Origin: Hoylesella pleuritidis JCM 14110
GTDB taxonomy: Bacteria; Bacteroidota; Bacteroidia; Bacteroidales; Bacteroidaceae
Assembly: GCF_000613725.1 (NCBI RefSeq)
Contig: NZ_BAJN01000019.1
Location: forward strand, 1-34,563
Length of the DNA stretch: 34,563 nt
Direction: 5' to 3'
Within the stretch, counting starts at the first letter, position 1; every line of letters begins with the position of its first letter. Shown piece by piece: positions 1-7,610 of this stretch. Both the position numbers and the translations under genes were made by a program. The notes below the pieces were generated by a model. The model ran no database searches, was not told where the DNA came from, and saw only the letters and a program-made list of their open reading frames with translations.

Positions 1-38
<38 letters not shown>

Positions 39-72
39 ACAGCACCTGGCGTAGACACTTTCACGGCTTTAT

Positions 73-90
73 CTTACGCGCGCGCGTAAG
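73..90. repeat. Perfect CG-rich palindrome
   Basis: An 18-base perfect palindrome, CTTACGCGCGCGCGTAAG, with a core of alternating C and G. It lies between the CA tract and the terminator at 111-148. It may be the hairpin of an upstream transcript or a dyad binding site; nothing in the sequence decides which. Confidence 0.7.
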
Positions 91-110
91 GCATGCGCTA
101 AACACCAATA

Positions 111-148
111 AACAAAGGGCTTCTCGGAGTTCCCTTTGTTCCTTTTTT
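111..148 (+). terminator. Rho-independent terminator of an unseen upstream gene
   Basis: The 9-base arm AACAAAGGG (111-119) pairs perfectly with CCCTTTGTT (132-140) across a 12-base loop and is followed by CC and six T residues (143-148). It reads as the end of a plus-strand transcript that starts before the window, separating it from the acidic protein and fimbrillin genes. Confidence 0.75.
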
Positions 149-212
149 CATGCCCTTTTGCCAACCGGCAAGGGGAAATTTTCACGAATTATTCACTCAA
201 AACATAGCGATT

Positions 213-419
213 ATGAAACAAAAACAATTAGAGAAATGGGTTTATGCGAAGCCCGCAGTTGAGGCCATCCAAATGGAGGCTCACAGCGAATTAATGGACA
301 CCTCGTTCCCCAACAGCGGCGGACACAACAAGGCCGGCGACGACGGCGATGATCTGAGCGCCAAGCAAGGTTGGTTTGACGAGGAAGAAGAAGACACCCC
401 ACAACCGTGGGGCATTTAA
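213..419 (+). CDS. Small acidic conserved-type protein upstream of fimbrillin
   Basis: Encodes 68 residues from the ATG at 213. An in-frame ATG at 150 exists but lies right at the T tract of the upstream terminator, so 213 is preferred. The N-terminus is basic and plain (starts MKQKQLEKWVYAKPAVE). The middle is rich in Gly, Asn and Asp, and the tail is strongly acidic (FDEEEEDTPQPW) with a final aromatic cluster. I see no signal peptide or membrane segment. The fimbrillin-like lipoprotein starts 39 bases downstream with no terminator between, so the two are probably cotranscribed. Short proteins of this style (YxxPxVE-like start, Gly/Asp-rich acidic end) are frequent in Prevotella-type genomes and have no assigned function. 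The family resemblance comes from memory, not from a search. Confidence 0.65.
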   Translation: MKQKQLEKWVYAKPAVEAIQMEAHSELMDTSFPNSGGHNKAGDDGDDLSAKQGWFDEEEEDTPQPWGI

Positions 420-458
420 TAAACAAGAGAGTATAAAAATTAAAAAAGAACAGACAAA

Positions 459-2096
459 ATGAAGACAAACATTTTATCATTGCTCGCCATCGCCGGCCTA
501 TTCACTTTTGCCGGCTGCGCCAACGACGACACAACGAATAACAACAACGAACAAGAGCCGGGCACCGAAGGCCTCACCAGCTTCGTAGAAGAAGACCAGG
601 CAACCCGCACCACGGGCGAATATGACGGCTCGGGCCTAAATTTCTTTTGGACCGCGGGTGACCGCCTATGGGTCAATACCGGCACCGCAACATCCCCCGT
701 GTTAACACAAGACAGCCAGAACAATATCAACTCGACACTCGTCAACAACCCCACAAATCCCTCTGCGGTGAAACGGGTAGACAAGGCCAAATTCTATTTT
801 GCCGGCACTTTCACGGCATCGAGTTATCCCGTGCGCTACACCGGTAAGAACGGAGCAAAAGACAAAGTGACGATTAAAGCCGCACAATCGCAAACCGTGC
901 CTAATGACGCCAGCCATATCGGCGAGGACGGCGATTTTGGTGTAGCCACAGCCACGAAGCCCGTCGGCAGCGGTAAATATCATTTCACGCTTGATCACAA
1001 GGCCGCCTACATCACTTTTATGCCTTACACGACACAAAGCGTTATTGCCAGTGCTACGGTTCAAAAGATTCGCGTCTTCACGGGTAATACCTCCGACGCC
1101 CTTACTGGCACATTTGATTTGGCCGATGATGGCACATTAAGCAACCCCGCCACCACCTCAAATAGCGTAGAACTTACCGTCCCCGATTTCTCTCTCCCCA
1201 ACGCATTTTCTTACACCGCCAACGGCGCCACTATGGTTGTCAATCCAGGCACGTATAGCAACGTAAGCATCGAGTACACTATTCATGACCCCGTGACAAA
1301 CCTCACCGGCACCATCACCAAGACTTATCCCAGCGTGACTTTCGCTGCCGGCAAGAACAAAAAGGTAAAGACCGACTTGCAAGTAAGAGTCTATCCCGGC
1401 AACGATTATTACATGTGGGATGCCCAGCAGAATTATTGGGCAGGTTACGAATGGGACGGCGCTAATCCAACGCAGCCCACTACCAATGGTGCCACCAACA
1501 GTGCCGATGCCCCACAAAGCAACATACATACTTCTGGTCACACTCCTCGTGATTATAACGACATACGGGGTTATAACGATCCCACCGGAACCGCTCCATC
1601 CGTACAACCTACGACAACACGTTTCAAAGCTCTTCCCAACGTCAACGAGATATACTGGTATGTGCAACATGGCGATCCTCATTGGGATAATACCGAATTA
1701 TGGGCTACCATGGGACATCTCTACGTTGGCGGCATGTGGTTCAAAAAGTTAAGCGCGATTGCTGCTGCTCAAAGTCCCAGCAAGACGGTTGCTGATCTCA
1801 AAGCAGCATCTCCAGATGGAGTCGATTATACTCGAACCAAAAGTCAGGCGGTCTACAGCAACAGTAGTGTTACTACCGGTCGCCCCAGCAATTTAAACGA
1901 TTATTTCTACCTCCCCACGCTTGGCTATTATGCCGCCGGGAAATTCTACGATTTTAATATTCAAGGAGTTTATTGGTCGAGTACACCTAGTCCTGCCATC
2001 GGAACGGCTGCGTATAGCATACTCTTTAACAGTAGTCACGTTGGAATAAATCCTGGCGGTCGCTACGGCGGTTTCCCAATGTGGAAGGGGCAGTAA
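459..2096 (+). CDS. Fimbrillin-like lipoprotein (Mfa-like fold with C-terminal YWSS-type domain)
   Basis: Encodes 545 residues. It begins with a lipoprotein signal peptide whose lipobox ends FTFAGC, then a low-complexity Asp/Thr/Asn linker. The segment containing RTTGEYDG and FFWTAGDRLWV is typical of Bacteroidales fimbrillin-family proteins, which form or decorate surface fimbriae. Residues of about 100-310 look like repeated beta-rich fimbrillin domains ending in FAAGKNKKVKTDLQV. The C-terminal part (about 310-545) contains DYFYLPTLGYY and GVYWSSTPSP, the pattern of the FISUMP/DUF1566-like domain often attached to Bacteroidales adhesins. It follows the acidic small-protein gene and ends before a strong hairpin. 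Surface anchoring is inferred from the lipobox. A Mfa/FimA export and donor-strand mechanism is likely but not visible here. Confidence 0.8.
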   Translation: MKTNILSLLAIAGLFTFAGCANDDTTNNNNEQEPGTEGLTSFVEEDQATRTTGEYDGSGLNFFWTAGDRLWVNTGTATSPVLTQDSQNNINSTLVNNPTNPSAVKRVDKAKFYFAGTFTASSYPVRYTGKNGAKDKVTIKAAQSQTVPNDASHIGEDGDFGVATATKPVGSGKYHFTLDHKAAYITFMPYTTQSVIASATVQKIRVFTGNTSDALTGTFDLADDGTLSNPATTSNSVELTVPDFSLPNAFSYTANGATMVVNPGTYSNVSIEYTIHDPVTNLTGTITKTYPSVTFAAGKNKKVKTDLQVRVYPGNDYYMWDAQQNYWAGYEWDGANPTQPTTNGATNSADAPQSNIHTSGHTPRDYNDIRGYNDPTGTAPSVQPTTTRFKALPNVNEIYWYVQHGDPHWDNTELWATMGHLYVGGMWFKKLSAIAAAQSPSKTVADLKAASPDGVDYTRTKSQAVYSNSSVTTGRPSNLNDYFYLPTLGYYAAGKFYDFNIQGVYWSSTPSPAIGTAAYSILFNSSHVGINPGGRYGGFPMWKGQ

Positions 2097-2119
2097 TTCC
2101 ACGATTGATAAATTCATTC

Positions 2120-2135
2120 GTCGGCCGCGGCCGAC
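2120..2135. repeat. 16-base GC palindrome after the fimbrillin gene
   Basis: GTCGGCCGCGGCCGAC is its own reverse complement and is made almost entirely of G and C. It lies 24 bases after the fimbrillin stop and just before a second hairpin (2150-2187). The two may act together as an RNA 3' end; the palindrome alone has no T tract. Confidence 0.6.
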
Positions 2136-2149
2136 AGCTCCCCTAACGG

Positions 2150-2187
2150 AAAAATGACTCTTCTGCCCGGGCGGAAGCTCATTTTTA
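2150..2187 (+). terminator. Terminator of the fimbrillin operon
   Basis: A nested hairpin: AAAAATGA pairs with TCATTTTT at the outside, and CTTC/GAAG with a CCCGGG core at the inside. It ends in five T residues, fitting rho-independent termination of the plus-strand transcript. The A-rich upstream arm means it could also work on the minus strand. Confidence 0.65.
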
Positions 2188-2212
2188 TGAATCATCCAAA
2201 AACATTCCTATC

Positions 2213-3133
2213 ATGAAAATCAAAGAATTTAAAAGAAGTAATCTCCAAAACATGGAGCATTATCAGTTTGCGTCGCGCGTGCTGCAACTCTGCAACGAGG
2301 CCAAAGTGGGGAAACTCACGGCGGTGTTGGGACCGCTCACGGCCTGTGTGGCAGCCGAAGATCGGGTGCTGAACCAGCCGCGCACCGGGGCCGACACCAA
2401 GGCGCTGGAAGAGGCCGACCGCAAACGCGACAAGTCGTATCAGTCGCTTCGGTTGCTCGTGGCGCTGCACCTCAACAGCGCCGACAAGGCCGTGTTGGCC
2501 GCCGCCGAAGCCGTGGATCGCGTGATGAAGGCCTACCCCGACGTGGCCGCAAGCAATTACGACAAAGAGACGGGACTGATCAAAAACCTCGTAGCCGACC
2601 TACGCACGACCGCACTCGCACCACACGTGGCGCGGATTCAAGCACAGGTGTATGTCAACCTGCTCGATGCCGACAACAAAGCGTTTGACACGCTGTTTCA
2701 CGCCCGGGTGAAGTCGGGCGCTCCCGCCGGCTCGTTCGACATCAAACCGCTGCGCGCCGCCACCGACAAAGCGCTCAACGCCGTGCTCCGCCGCATCGAT
2801 GCCCTCGACGAACTGGAGCCGTCGGCCCCAATCACCGCACTCATCACACAGTATAACAACTTGGTTGATAACCGCCGGACGCTGTTGGCCGGTCGGGCAG
2901 CCACGAACAAAGCACACGCCGACAAACAGGCCGAAGCACTCCGCAAAGAGCTCGATCCGCTGATCCGGAAGTTTGAAGAAGCAAACGGCATCGCTCCCAA
3001 CGTCCTCACCTTCACCGGCAAAACCAAAGGGACTGGCAAGAGCAAGGCCTATGAATTGGCCTACACCACAGATCCGAAACGGACACTGTGGGTTGTGCGC
3101 GAGAAGGATGAGCTGAAAGAAGTGAAAGAGTGA
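2213..3133 (+). CDS. Helical protein of unknown function (DUF6261-like)
   Basis: Encodes 306 residues. The start MKIKEFKRSNLQNMEHYQF resembles a Bacteroidales family of uncharacterised proteins that I recall as DUF6261. There is no signal peptide and no membrane segment. The composition is rich in Ala, Leu, Lys, Asp and Glu with a heptad-like pattern, so it should fold as a mostly helical bundle. Residues of about 55-75 and 225-260 look able to form coiled coils. The C-terminal 50 residues are basic (KTKGTGKSKAYELAY). It stands alone between two terminators and is therefore probably its own transcript. High GC at third codon positions matches the left part of the window. No function is proposed. 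Confidence 0.7.
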   Translation: MKIKEFKRSNLQNMEHYQFASRVLQLCNEAKVGKLTAVLGPLTACVAAEDRVLNQPRTGADTKALEEADRKRDKSYQSLRLLVALHLNSADKAVLAAAEAVDRVMKAYPDVAASNYDKETGLIKNLVADLRTTALAPHVARIQAQVYVNLLDADNKAFDTLFHARVKSGAPAGSFDIKPLRAATDKALNAVLRRIDALDELEPSAPITALITQYNNLVDNRRTLLAGRAATNKAHADKQAEALRKELDPLIRKFEEANGIAPNVLTFTGKTKGTGKSKAYELAYTTDPKRTLWVVREKDELKEVKE

Positions 3134-3159
3134 GCTGAAGGTGAAAAAGTGATATAATA

Positions 3160-3193
3160 AAACCCCGAAAGTTTTGTTTGACTTTCGGGGTTT
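3160..3193. terminator. Bidirectional terminator between convergent genes
   Basis: The 13-base arm AAACCCCGAAAGT (3160-3172) pairs perfectly with ACTTTCGGGGTTT (3181-3193) around an 8-base loop. A residues on the left and T residues on the right let it terminate both the plus-strand gene ending at 3133 and the minus-strand ackA ending at 3237. Confidence 0.85.
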
Positions 3194-3236
3194 GTCGTTT
3201 CAACCTTCCGCTTTGTTGGTTGCATCAAATTGATTT

Positions 3237-4441
3237 TTATTTCTTGGCTTCCTGCACGAGCTTCATCGTGTCTCGGGCAATCACTGATTCCTCATCAGTG
3301 GGGATAACGCATACCGTTACCTTCGAGTCGGGCGTAGAAATGATGGCCTCTTTGCCACGAACCTTGTTGGCTTCAGGGTCGATTTTGATGCCGAGAAACT
3401 CCAAATCGCTGCACGCATCAATGCGGGTGCCAGTCTGATTCTCGCCTACTCCGGCCGTCCAGACAATGATATCGACGCCGCCCATTGCTGCCGCGTAAGC
3501 TCCGATATACTTTTTAATGCGATAATTATACATATTCAAGGCCAGCTGAGCACGCTCGTTGCCTTCTGCTGCGGCACTTTCGATTTCGCGCATATCCGAT
3601 GATATGCCGGTGATTCCCATCACACCGCTCTCTTTGTTGAGATAATCGGCCATCTCTTGGGGCTGTTTTCCGAGCTTCTCCATCAGATAAGTGACGGCCG
3701 AAGGATCGATATCGCCCGAGCGAGACCCCATCATCAAACCGGCCAATGGCGTGAGTCCCATTGATGTGTCAACACATTTGCCGAACTTGACAGCTGATAT
3801 ACTCGCACCGTTTCCAATGTGGCAGGTGATGATTCGCTGCGTTTTGATGTCGCGCCCGAGATACTCGCACACGCGTTGAGATACATATCGGTGGCTGGTT
3901 CCGTGAAAACCGTAACGGCGAACGTGGTATTTCGTATACAGGTCATAGGGAATGGCATAGAGATAGGCATAGTCGGGCATCGTGCTATGGAATGCGTTGT
4001 CGAACACGCAGACCTGAGGCGTCTCAGGCATCAGTGCATCCACGGCCCTGAGTCCGCGCAAATGACCGGCGTTGTGAACAGGAGCAAGGTCGCAAAGTTC
4101 TTCTATTCCCGCCTCTACTTGCTTATCGACGATAATGCTGTCGCAGTATTTATCGCCTCCTTGCACGATTCGATGCCTACGGCATCTATCTCGTCAAGGC
4201 TCTTGATGGCACCGATCTCAGGATCGAGAAGACACTTGAACACAAAGTTTACACCCTCTTTATGATCCGGCATATCGTGCATTATCTTCTTTTTCTCACC
4301 GTCGGGCAACGTGACTTTGATGAAAGCTTCGTCTAAACCGATGCGTTCTACACCGCCGGCAGCCAATACGGACATATCATTCATATCGTAAAGCTTGTAC
4401 TTAATGGATGAACTCCCGCAGTTTAAAACTAATATCTTCAT
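3237..4441 (-). CDS. ackA: Acetate kinase, split by a one-base frameshift
   Basis: Makes ATP and acetate from acetyl phosphate in the cytoplasm, the last step of the Pta-AckA pathway. The N-terminal part (108-residue ORF, 4441 to 4115) starts MKILVLNCGSSSIKYKL, the canonical nucleotide and substrate loop. The rest (309-residue ORF, from 4166) carries APVHN, FGFHGTSHRYV, HIGNG and WTAGVGENQ, all standard AckA motifs. The frames meet at the motif DAVGHRIVQGG: the minus strand reads GTAGGCATCGAATCG where GTAGGCCATCGAATCG would keep the frame. One base is thus missing near plus-strand position 4175. The repaired product is about 400 residues, the normal length. It lies downstream of pta and is probably cotranscribed. 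Since all active-site motifs are intact, sequencing error is more likely than a true pseudogene. Confidence 0.93.
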
Positions 4442-4514
4442 ATAAGTTGATGAGTTTTTGAGTTTGTAAGTTAATGAGTGAGTTTTCGAGTTGATGAGTC
4501 TTTAAGTTCGTAAA
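4442..4514. repeat. Degenerate GAGTTT/TAAGTT tract between pta and ackA
   Basis: The 73-base gap between pta and ackA is built from imperfect 7-9 base units such as TGAGTTTT, GTAAGTTAA, GTTGATGAG and GTTCGTAAA. Related words occur again at 20176-20392. The tract runs into the last codons of pta. It would be an A-rich spacer in the pta-ackA mRNA, and its role is unknown. Confidence 0.7.
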
Positions 4515-5531
4515 TTAATGAGTGAGCTTGGCATCCTGCGCTTGGCAAGCTGTAATAGCTATCATATAATAGACGTCGTCGATACTACAGCCGCGGCTTA
4601 AATCATTCACCGGGCGTGCGATTCCTTGTAGAATCGGCCCGATGGCGATTGCATCGCCGAGACGTTGAACCAGCTTATAGCCGATGTTTCCAACCTCCAA
4701 GTTAGGCACAATGAGCACGTTGGCATTGCCGGCAATGGCACTTCCCGGTGCTTTCTTCTGTCCGACGGCGGGCACAAGGGCTGCATCGGCTTGCAGTTCG
4801 CCATCTATTTTGAGCTCAGGAGCACGCTGTTTGGTGAGCCGAGTGGCTTCTACTACCTTGTCAACAACCTCGTGCGAGGCGCTGCCTTTTGTTGAGAAGC
4901 TCAGCATTGCCACACGAGGCTCGGCAAAACCGGCCACACATTGTGCTGTCTGTGCCGTACAAATAGCGATCTGCGAGAGCTGATCTGCGTCGGGCATAGG
5001 CGTTACTGCCACGTCACCCATTACCACAATACCGTCTTCGCCATATTGTTTCGCCTTGGTGATAAGCAGCATCGCACCGCTCACACACGTCACTCCGGGT
5101 GCGCACTTAATGATTTGCAGGGCCGGTCTGAGCGTCTCCCCAGTCGTACTCAACGCGCCGCTGATCTGCCCGTCGGCACCTTCGGTCTTGATAATCATAC
5201 ATCCTAAGTAGAGCGGATTCTTCACAAGCTCACGCGCTTGAGCAAGAGTCATCCCCTTCTTTTTGCGGAGTTCGGCCAGCAAAGCAGCGTATTCTTCGGC
5301 TTTCGGGTTGTTAAGTGGGTCTACGATCGTGGCTTTCCCGATGTTGTCCAGTCCCCAAGCCTCGGCCAATTTGTGTATTTCCGTGGGATTGCCGACAAGG
5401 ATAATGTCTGCGATTTCATCCCTTAAAGCCCGGTCGGCGGCCCTTAATGTGCGCTCCTCCGTAGCTTCGGGGAGCACGATGCGCTGTCTGTTACTTCTCG
5501 CGCGGTCAACAATCTGTTGTAATAAGTCCAT
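4515..5531 (-). CDS. pta: Phosphate acetyltransferase
   Basis: Encodes 338 residues. It interconverts acetyl-CoA plus phosphate with acetyl phosphate plus CoA, feeding acetate kinase. The N-terminus RQRIVLPEATEERTLRAAD and the later motifs GALSTTGETLRPALQ, CVSGAML, GDVAVTPMPDADQLS, MLSFSTKGSA and GNANVLIVPNLEVGNIGYKL are those of the short (catalytic-domain-only) Pta, and the length matches that class. ATG at 5531 is the natural start. It is the upstream gene of a pta-ackA pair read leftward, with 73 bases of repeat tract between. A TAnnTTTG-type box lies on the minus strand at 5601-5608. The gene is intact as read. Confidence 0.96.
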   Translation of the reverse strand: MDLLQQIVDRARSNRQRIVLPEATEERTLRAADRALRDEIADIILVGNPTEIHKLAEAWGLDNIGKATIVDPLNNPKAEEYAALLAELRKKKGMTLAQARELVKNPLYLGCMIIKTEGADGQISGALSTTGETLRPALQIIKCAPGVTCVSGAMLLITKAKQYGEDGIVVMGDVAVTPMPDADQLSQIAICTAQTAQCVAGFAEPRVAMLSFSTKGSASHEVVDKVVEATRLTKQRAPELKIDGELQADAALVPAVGQKKAPGSAIAGNANVLIVPNLEVGNIGYKLVQRLGDAIAIGPILQGIARPVNDLSRGCSIDDVYYMIAITACQAQDAKLTH

Positions 5532-5600
5532 TCGTTTGTATACAATGATTCAAAAGTTACTTGTTAAGTAGAATGACCTCTAATTGTCATTCTCACTTTG

Positions 5601-5608
5601 CAAAAATA
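5601..5608 (-). promoter_or_regulatory. Putative -7 box for pta-ackA
   Basis: On the minus strand this reads TATTTTTG, matching the Bacteroidetes -7 consensus TAnnTTTG, about 70 bases before the pta start. No good TTTG -33 box is at the expected spacing, so the call is tentative. Confidence 0.4.
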
Positions 5609-5652
5609 CAATAAATAATCGGAATAGTAACCGTTAATCAAAGATTATTTCA

Positions 5653-5660
5653 TAAATTTG
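5653..5660 (+). promoter_or_regulatory. Putative -7 box for the DUF2156-GNAT gene
   Basis: TAAATTTG matches the Bacteroidetes -7 consensus TAnnTTTG, 28 bases before the ATG at 5689. A clear -33 TTTG is missing. The promoter is divergent from that of pta. Confidence 0.45.
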
Positions 5661-5688
5661 CGTCAAATACAAGTGTATCTATCCTTTT

Positions 5689-7454
5689 ATGATTAAATTC
5701 AAAGACTTGTCCACATCCGATCGGGCACTCATTCAGCGTTTCACTTTGTACGGAGAGCGACAGAATTGCGACCTTTCCTTCTCGAACCTGATCAGCTGGC
5801 GATTCTTGTATAACACACAGTTTGCCGTTATTGACGACTATCTCGTATTTCGTTTTCACACCGGACGCCATCTCGCCTATATGATGCCGATTCCCAAACC
5901 ACAAGTAATGGAAGACGGTTCTTATCGAGTGAAACCCTGCGATGAATGTTCCGTGAAGGTGATTCGCACCATCCGCGACGACTCTATAGCGATGGGCCAT
6001 CCCTTTCTGATGCTCGGTGTGTGCAATTATATGGTCGACTTGATCGAACAGTCGTTCCCGGACACATTCACGATAGAGCCTAACCGCAATTTTGCCGACT
6101 ACATCTACACTCGCGATAAACTGATAAACCTCTCCGGAAAGAAGTTGCAGAGCAAGCGAAATCATATCAACAAGTTCAAGAGTCTTTATCCCCAATATAC
6201 GTATCGGCCGCTGACCGAAGACCTGATACCCCAATGTCTCGAATTGGAAAAGCAATGGCGGAAGGTCTCAAAAGATGACACCGACGAGCAAGATTTGGAT
6301 GAGAGCCTATCGATCGAGCTGCGTTCGATGACAAGAGCATTCCATCGGTGGGATCGTTTGGGCTTGACGGGCGGCACGATATGGGTCGACGATAAGCTCG
6401 TTGCATTTACTTTCGGTTGTCCGATCAACAAACCACCTTCGATGTATGCGTCGAAAAGGCCGATGTCAACTATGAAGGAGCTTTCTCCATCATCAACCAA
6501 GAGTTTGTCAAGCATCTGCCCGAACAGTATTGTTATATCAACCGCGAAGAGGATATGGGCAACGAGGGACTCCGCAGGGCTAAACTCTCTTACCATCCCG
6601 ACATCCTTTTAGAGAAGAATACGGTAATGGAGAAGCACCCTTTGCGCGAATTCGAGGATCAAGACCGCATCTTGCAGGAGACACGCGACCTCTGGAAACT
6701 CGTCTTCAACGACTCGGACAAGTTTATGGACCTCTATTTCAGTCGTGTCTATAAGCCCAAATATAATGTTACTTGCCAGTTGAATCACCACGTCGTAGCG
6801 GCTTTGCAGACGCTGCCTTATGCCTTATTATATCACGGTCAAGAACTCCCCGCCGTCTATATCAGCGGAGTAAGCACGCACCCCGATTACCGTCATCAGG
6901 AGATCGGCAACAACCTGATGCGTCAGGCACACTTCGACCTTTTCTATAAAAACGTAGTTTACGCAGCGTTAATCCCTGCCGAAGACTGGCTTTACGAGTG
7001 GTACGCCAAGTGCGGATATGCTCCCCGCATCACGTGTCTGCCTCATTCTACCGACGTATTGTCGACGTCTTTCGAGGCTTTCGATCGTTGGCAGCGTGAG
7101 AAAACGTGCATCCTGCTCCACAAACAAGCCGACTTTGACGTGGCCAAAAAGGATATTCTCCTCGCTGGAGCGGATTATCAGCCGGCTCGTGAACCCATTC
7201 AAGGGATGATTCGCGTGATAAATGCACTGAAAGCACTGCGCAGTTATGCTGCACAAAACCCGTCTTTGAACTGCACAATACGCATAGAAGATGATCACGA
7301 CATCCCGATGAACAACGCCTATTACATACTATCCGAAGGCCAAGTGAAACAAACCGATGAGCCCGATGCCGCTGCCCGCCGAATGTCTATCAATGAATTG
7401 GCAGACTGGATATTCCAAAACGAGCACGCCGAAATGAACTTAATGCTCAACTGA
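5689..7454 (+). CDS. DUF2156 acyltransferase-like plus GNAT domain protein, split by a frameshift
   Basis: The first part (5689-about 6430) starts [18 protein letters not shown] and has the fold signature of DUF2156, the C-terminal catalytic domain of phosphatidylglycerol lysyltransferase, a relative of GNAT enzymes. Frame 1 leaves the family pattern after GCPIN. Frame 3 then continues with [23 protein letters not shown] and [22 protein letters not shown], the usual DUF2156 end. AAA at 6430-6432 in place of AAAA would explain the shift. Past about residue 312, with no stop codon, follows a second domain with [22 protein letters not shown], the acetyl-CoA loop of a GNAT N-acetyltransferase. 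The repaired protein is about 589 residues. Fusion of the two domains is unusual to my knowledge; the families are often separate neighbouring genes. The substrate is unknown. Confidence 0.8.
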
Positions 7455-7469
7455 TAATAAAAATGAAAA

Positions 7470-7516
7470 GGTGAAAGAGTGAAAGAGAGCTTAGGATCGA
7501 GTCTCTTTTATTCACC
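7470..7516 (+). terminator. Weak hairpin after the DUF2156-GNAT gene
   Basis: GGTGAA (7470-7475) pairs with TTCACC (7511-7516), and AAAGAGA pairs with TCTCTTT inside. The stem is interrupted and has no T run after it, so termination is only possible. It separates this gene from the promoter at 7557. Confidence 0.35.
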
Positions 7517-7556
7517 GTTACCCCTGTAAACCTGCTCGATTTCTTGATGGAATGGT

Positions 7557-7587
7557 TTTGTGGCTTTATCTTTTATACTTACTTTTG
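7557..7587 (+). promoter_or_regulatory. Bacteroidetes-type promoter of the nuclease-helicase gene
   Basis: TTTG at 7557-7560 and TACTTTTG at 7580-7587 are 19 bases apart, matching the Bacteroidetes -33/-7 arrangement (TTTG, about 19 bases, TAnnTTTG). The ATG at 7611 follows 23 bases later, so the leader is short. Confidence 0.7.
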
Positions 7588-7610
7588 CAGCCGGTAAGCA
7601 ATGAGAAGAG

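Noticed and set aside
4442..4514. CRISPR-like array between pta and ackA (and at 20176-20392)
   Set aside because: The units are 7-9 bases, degenerate and have no unique spacers; no cas genes occur in the window.
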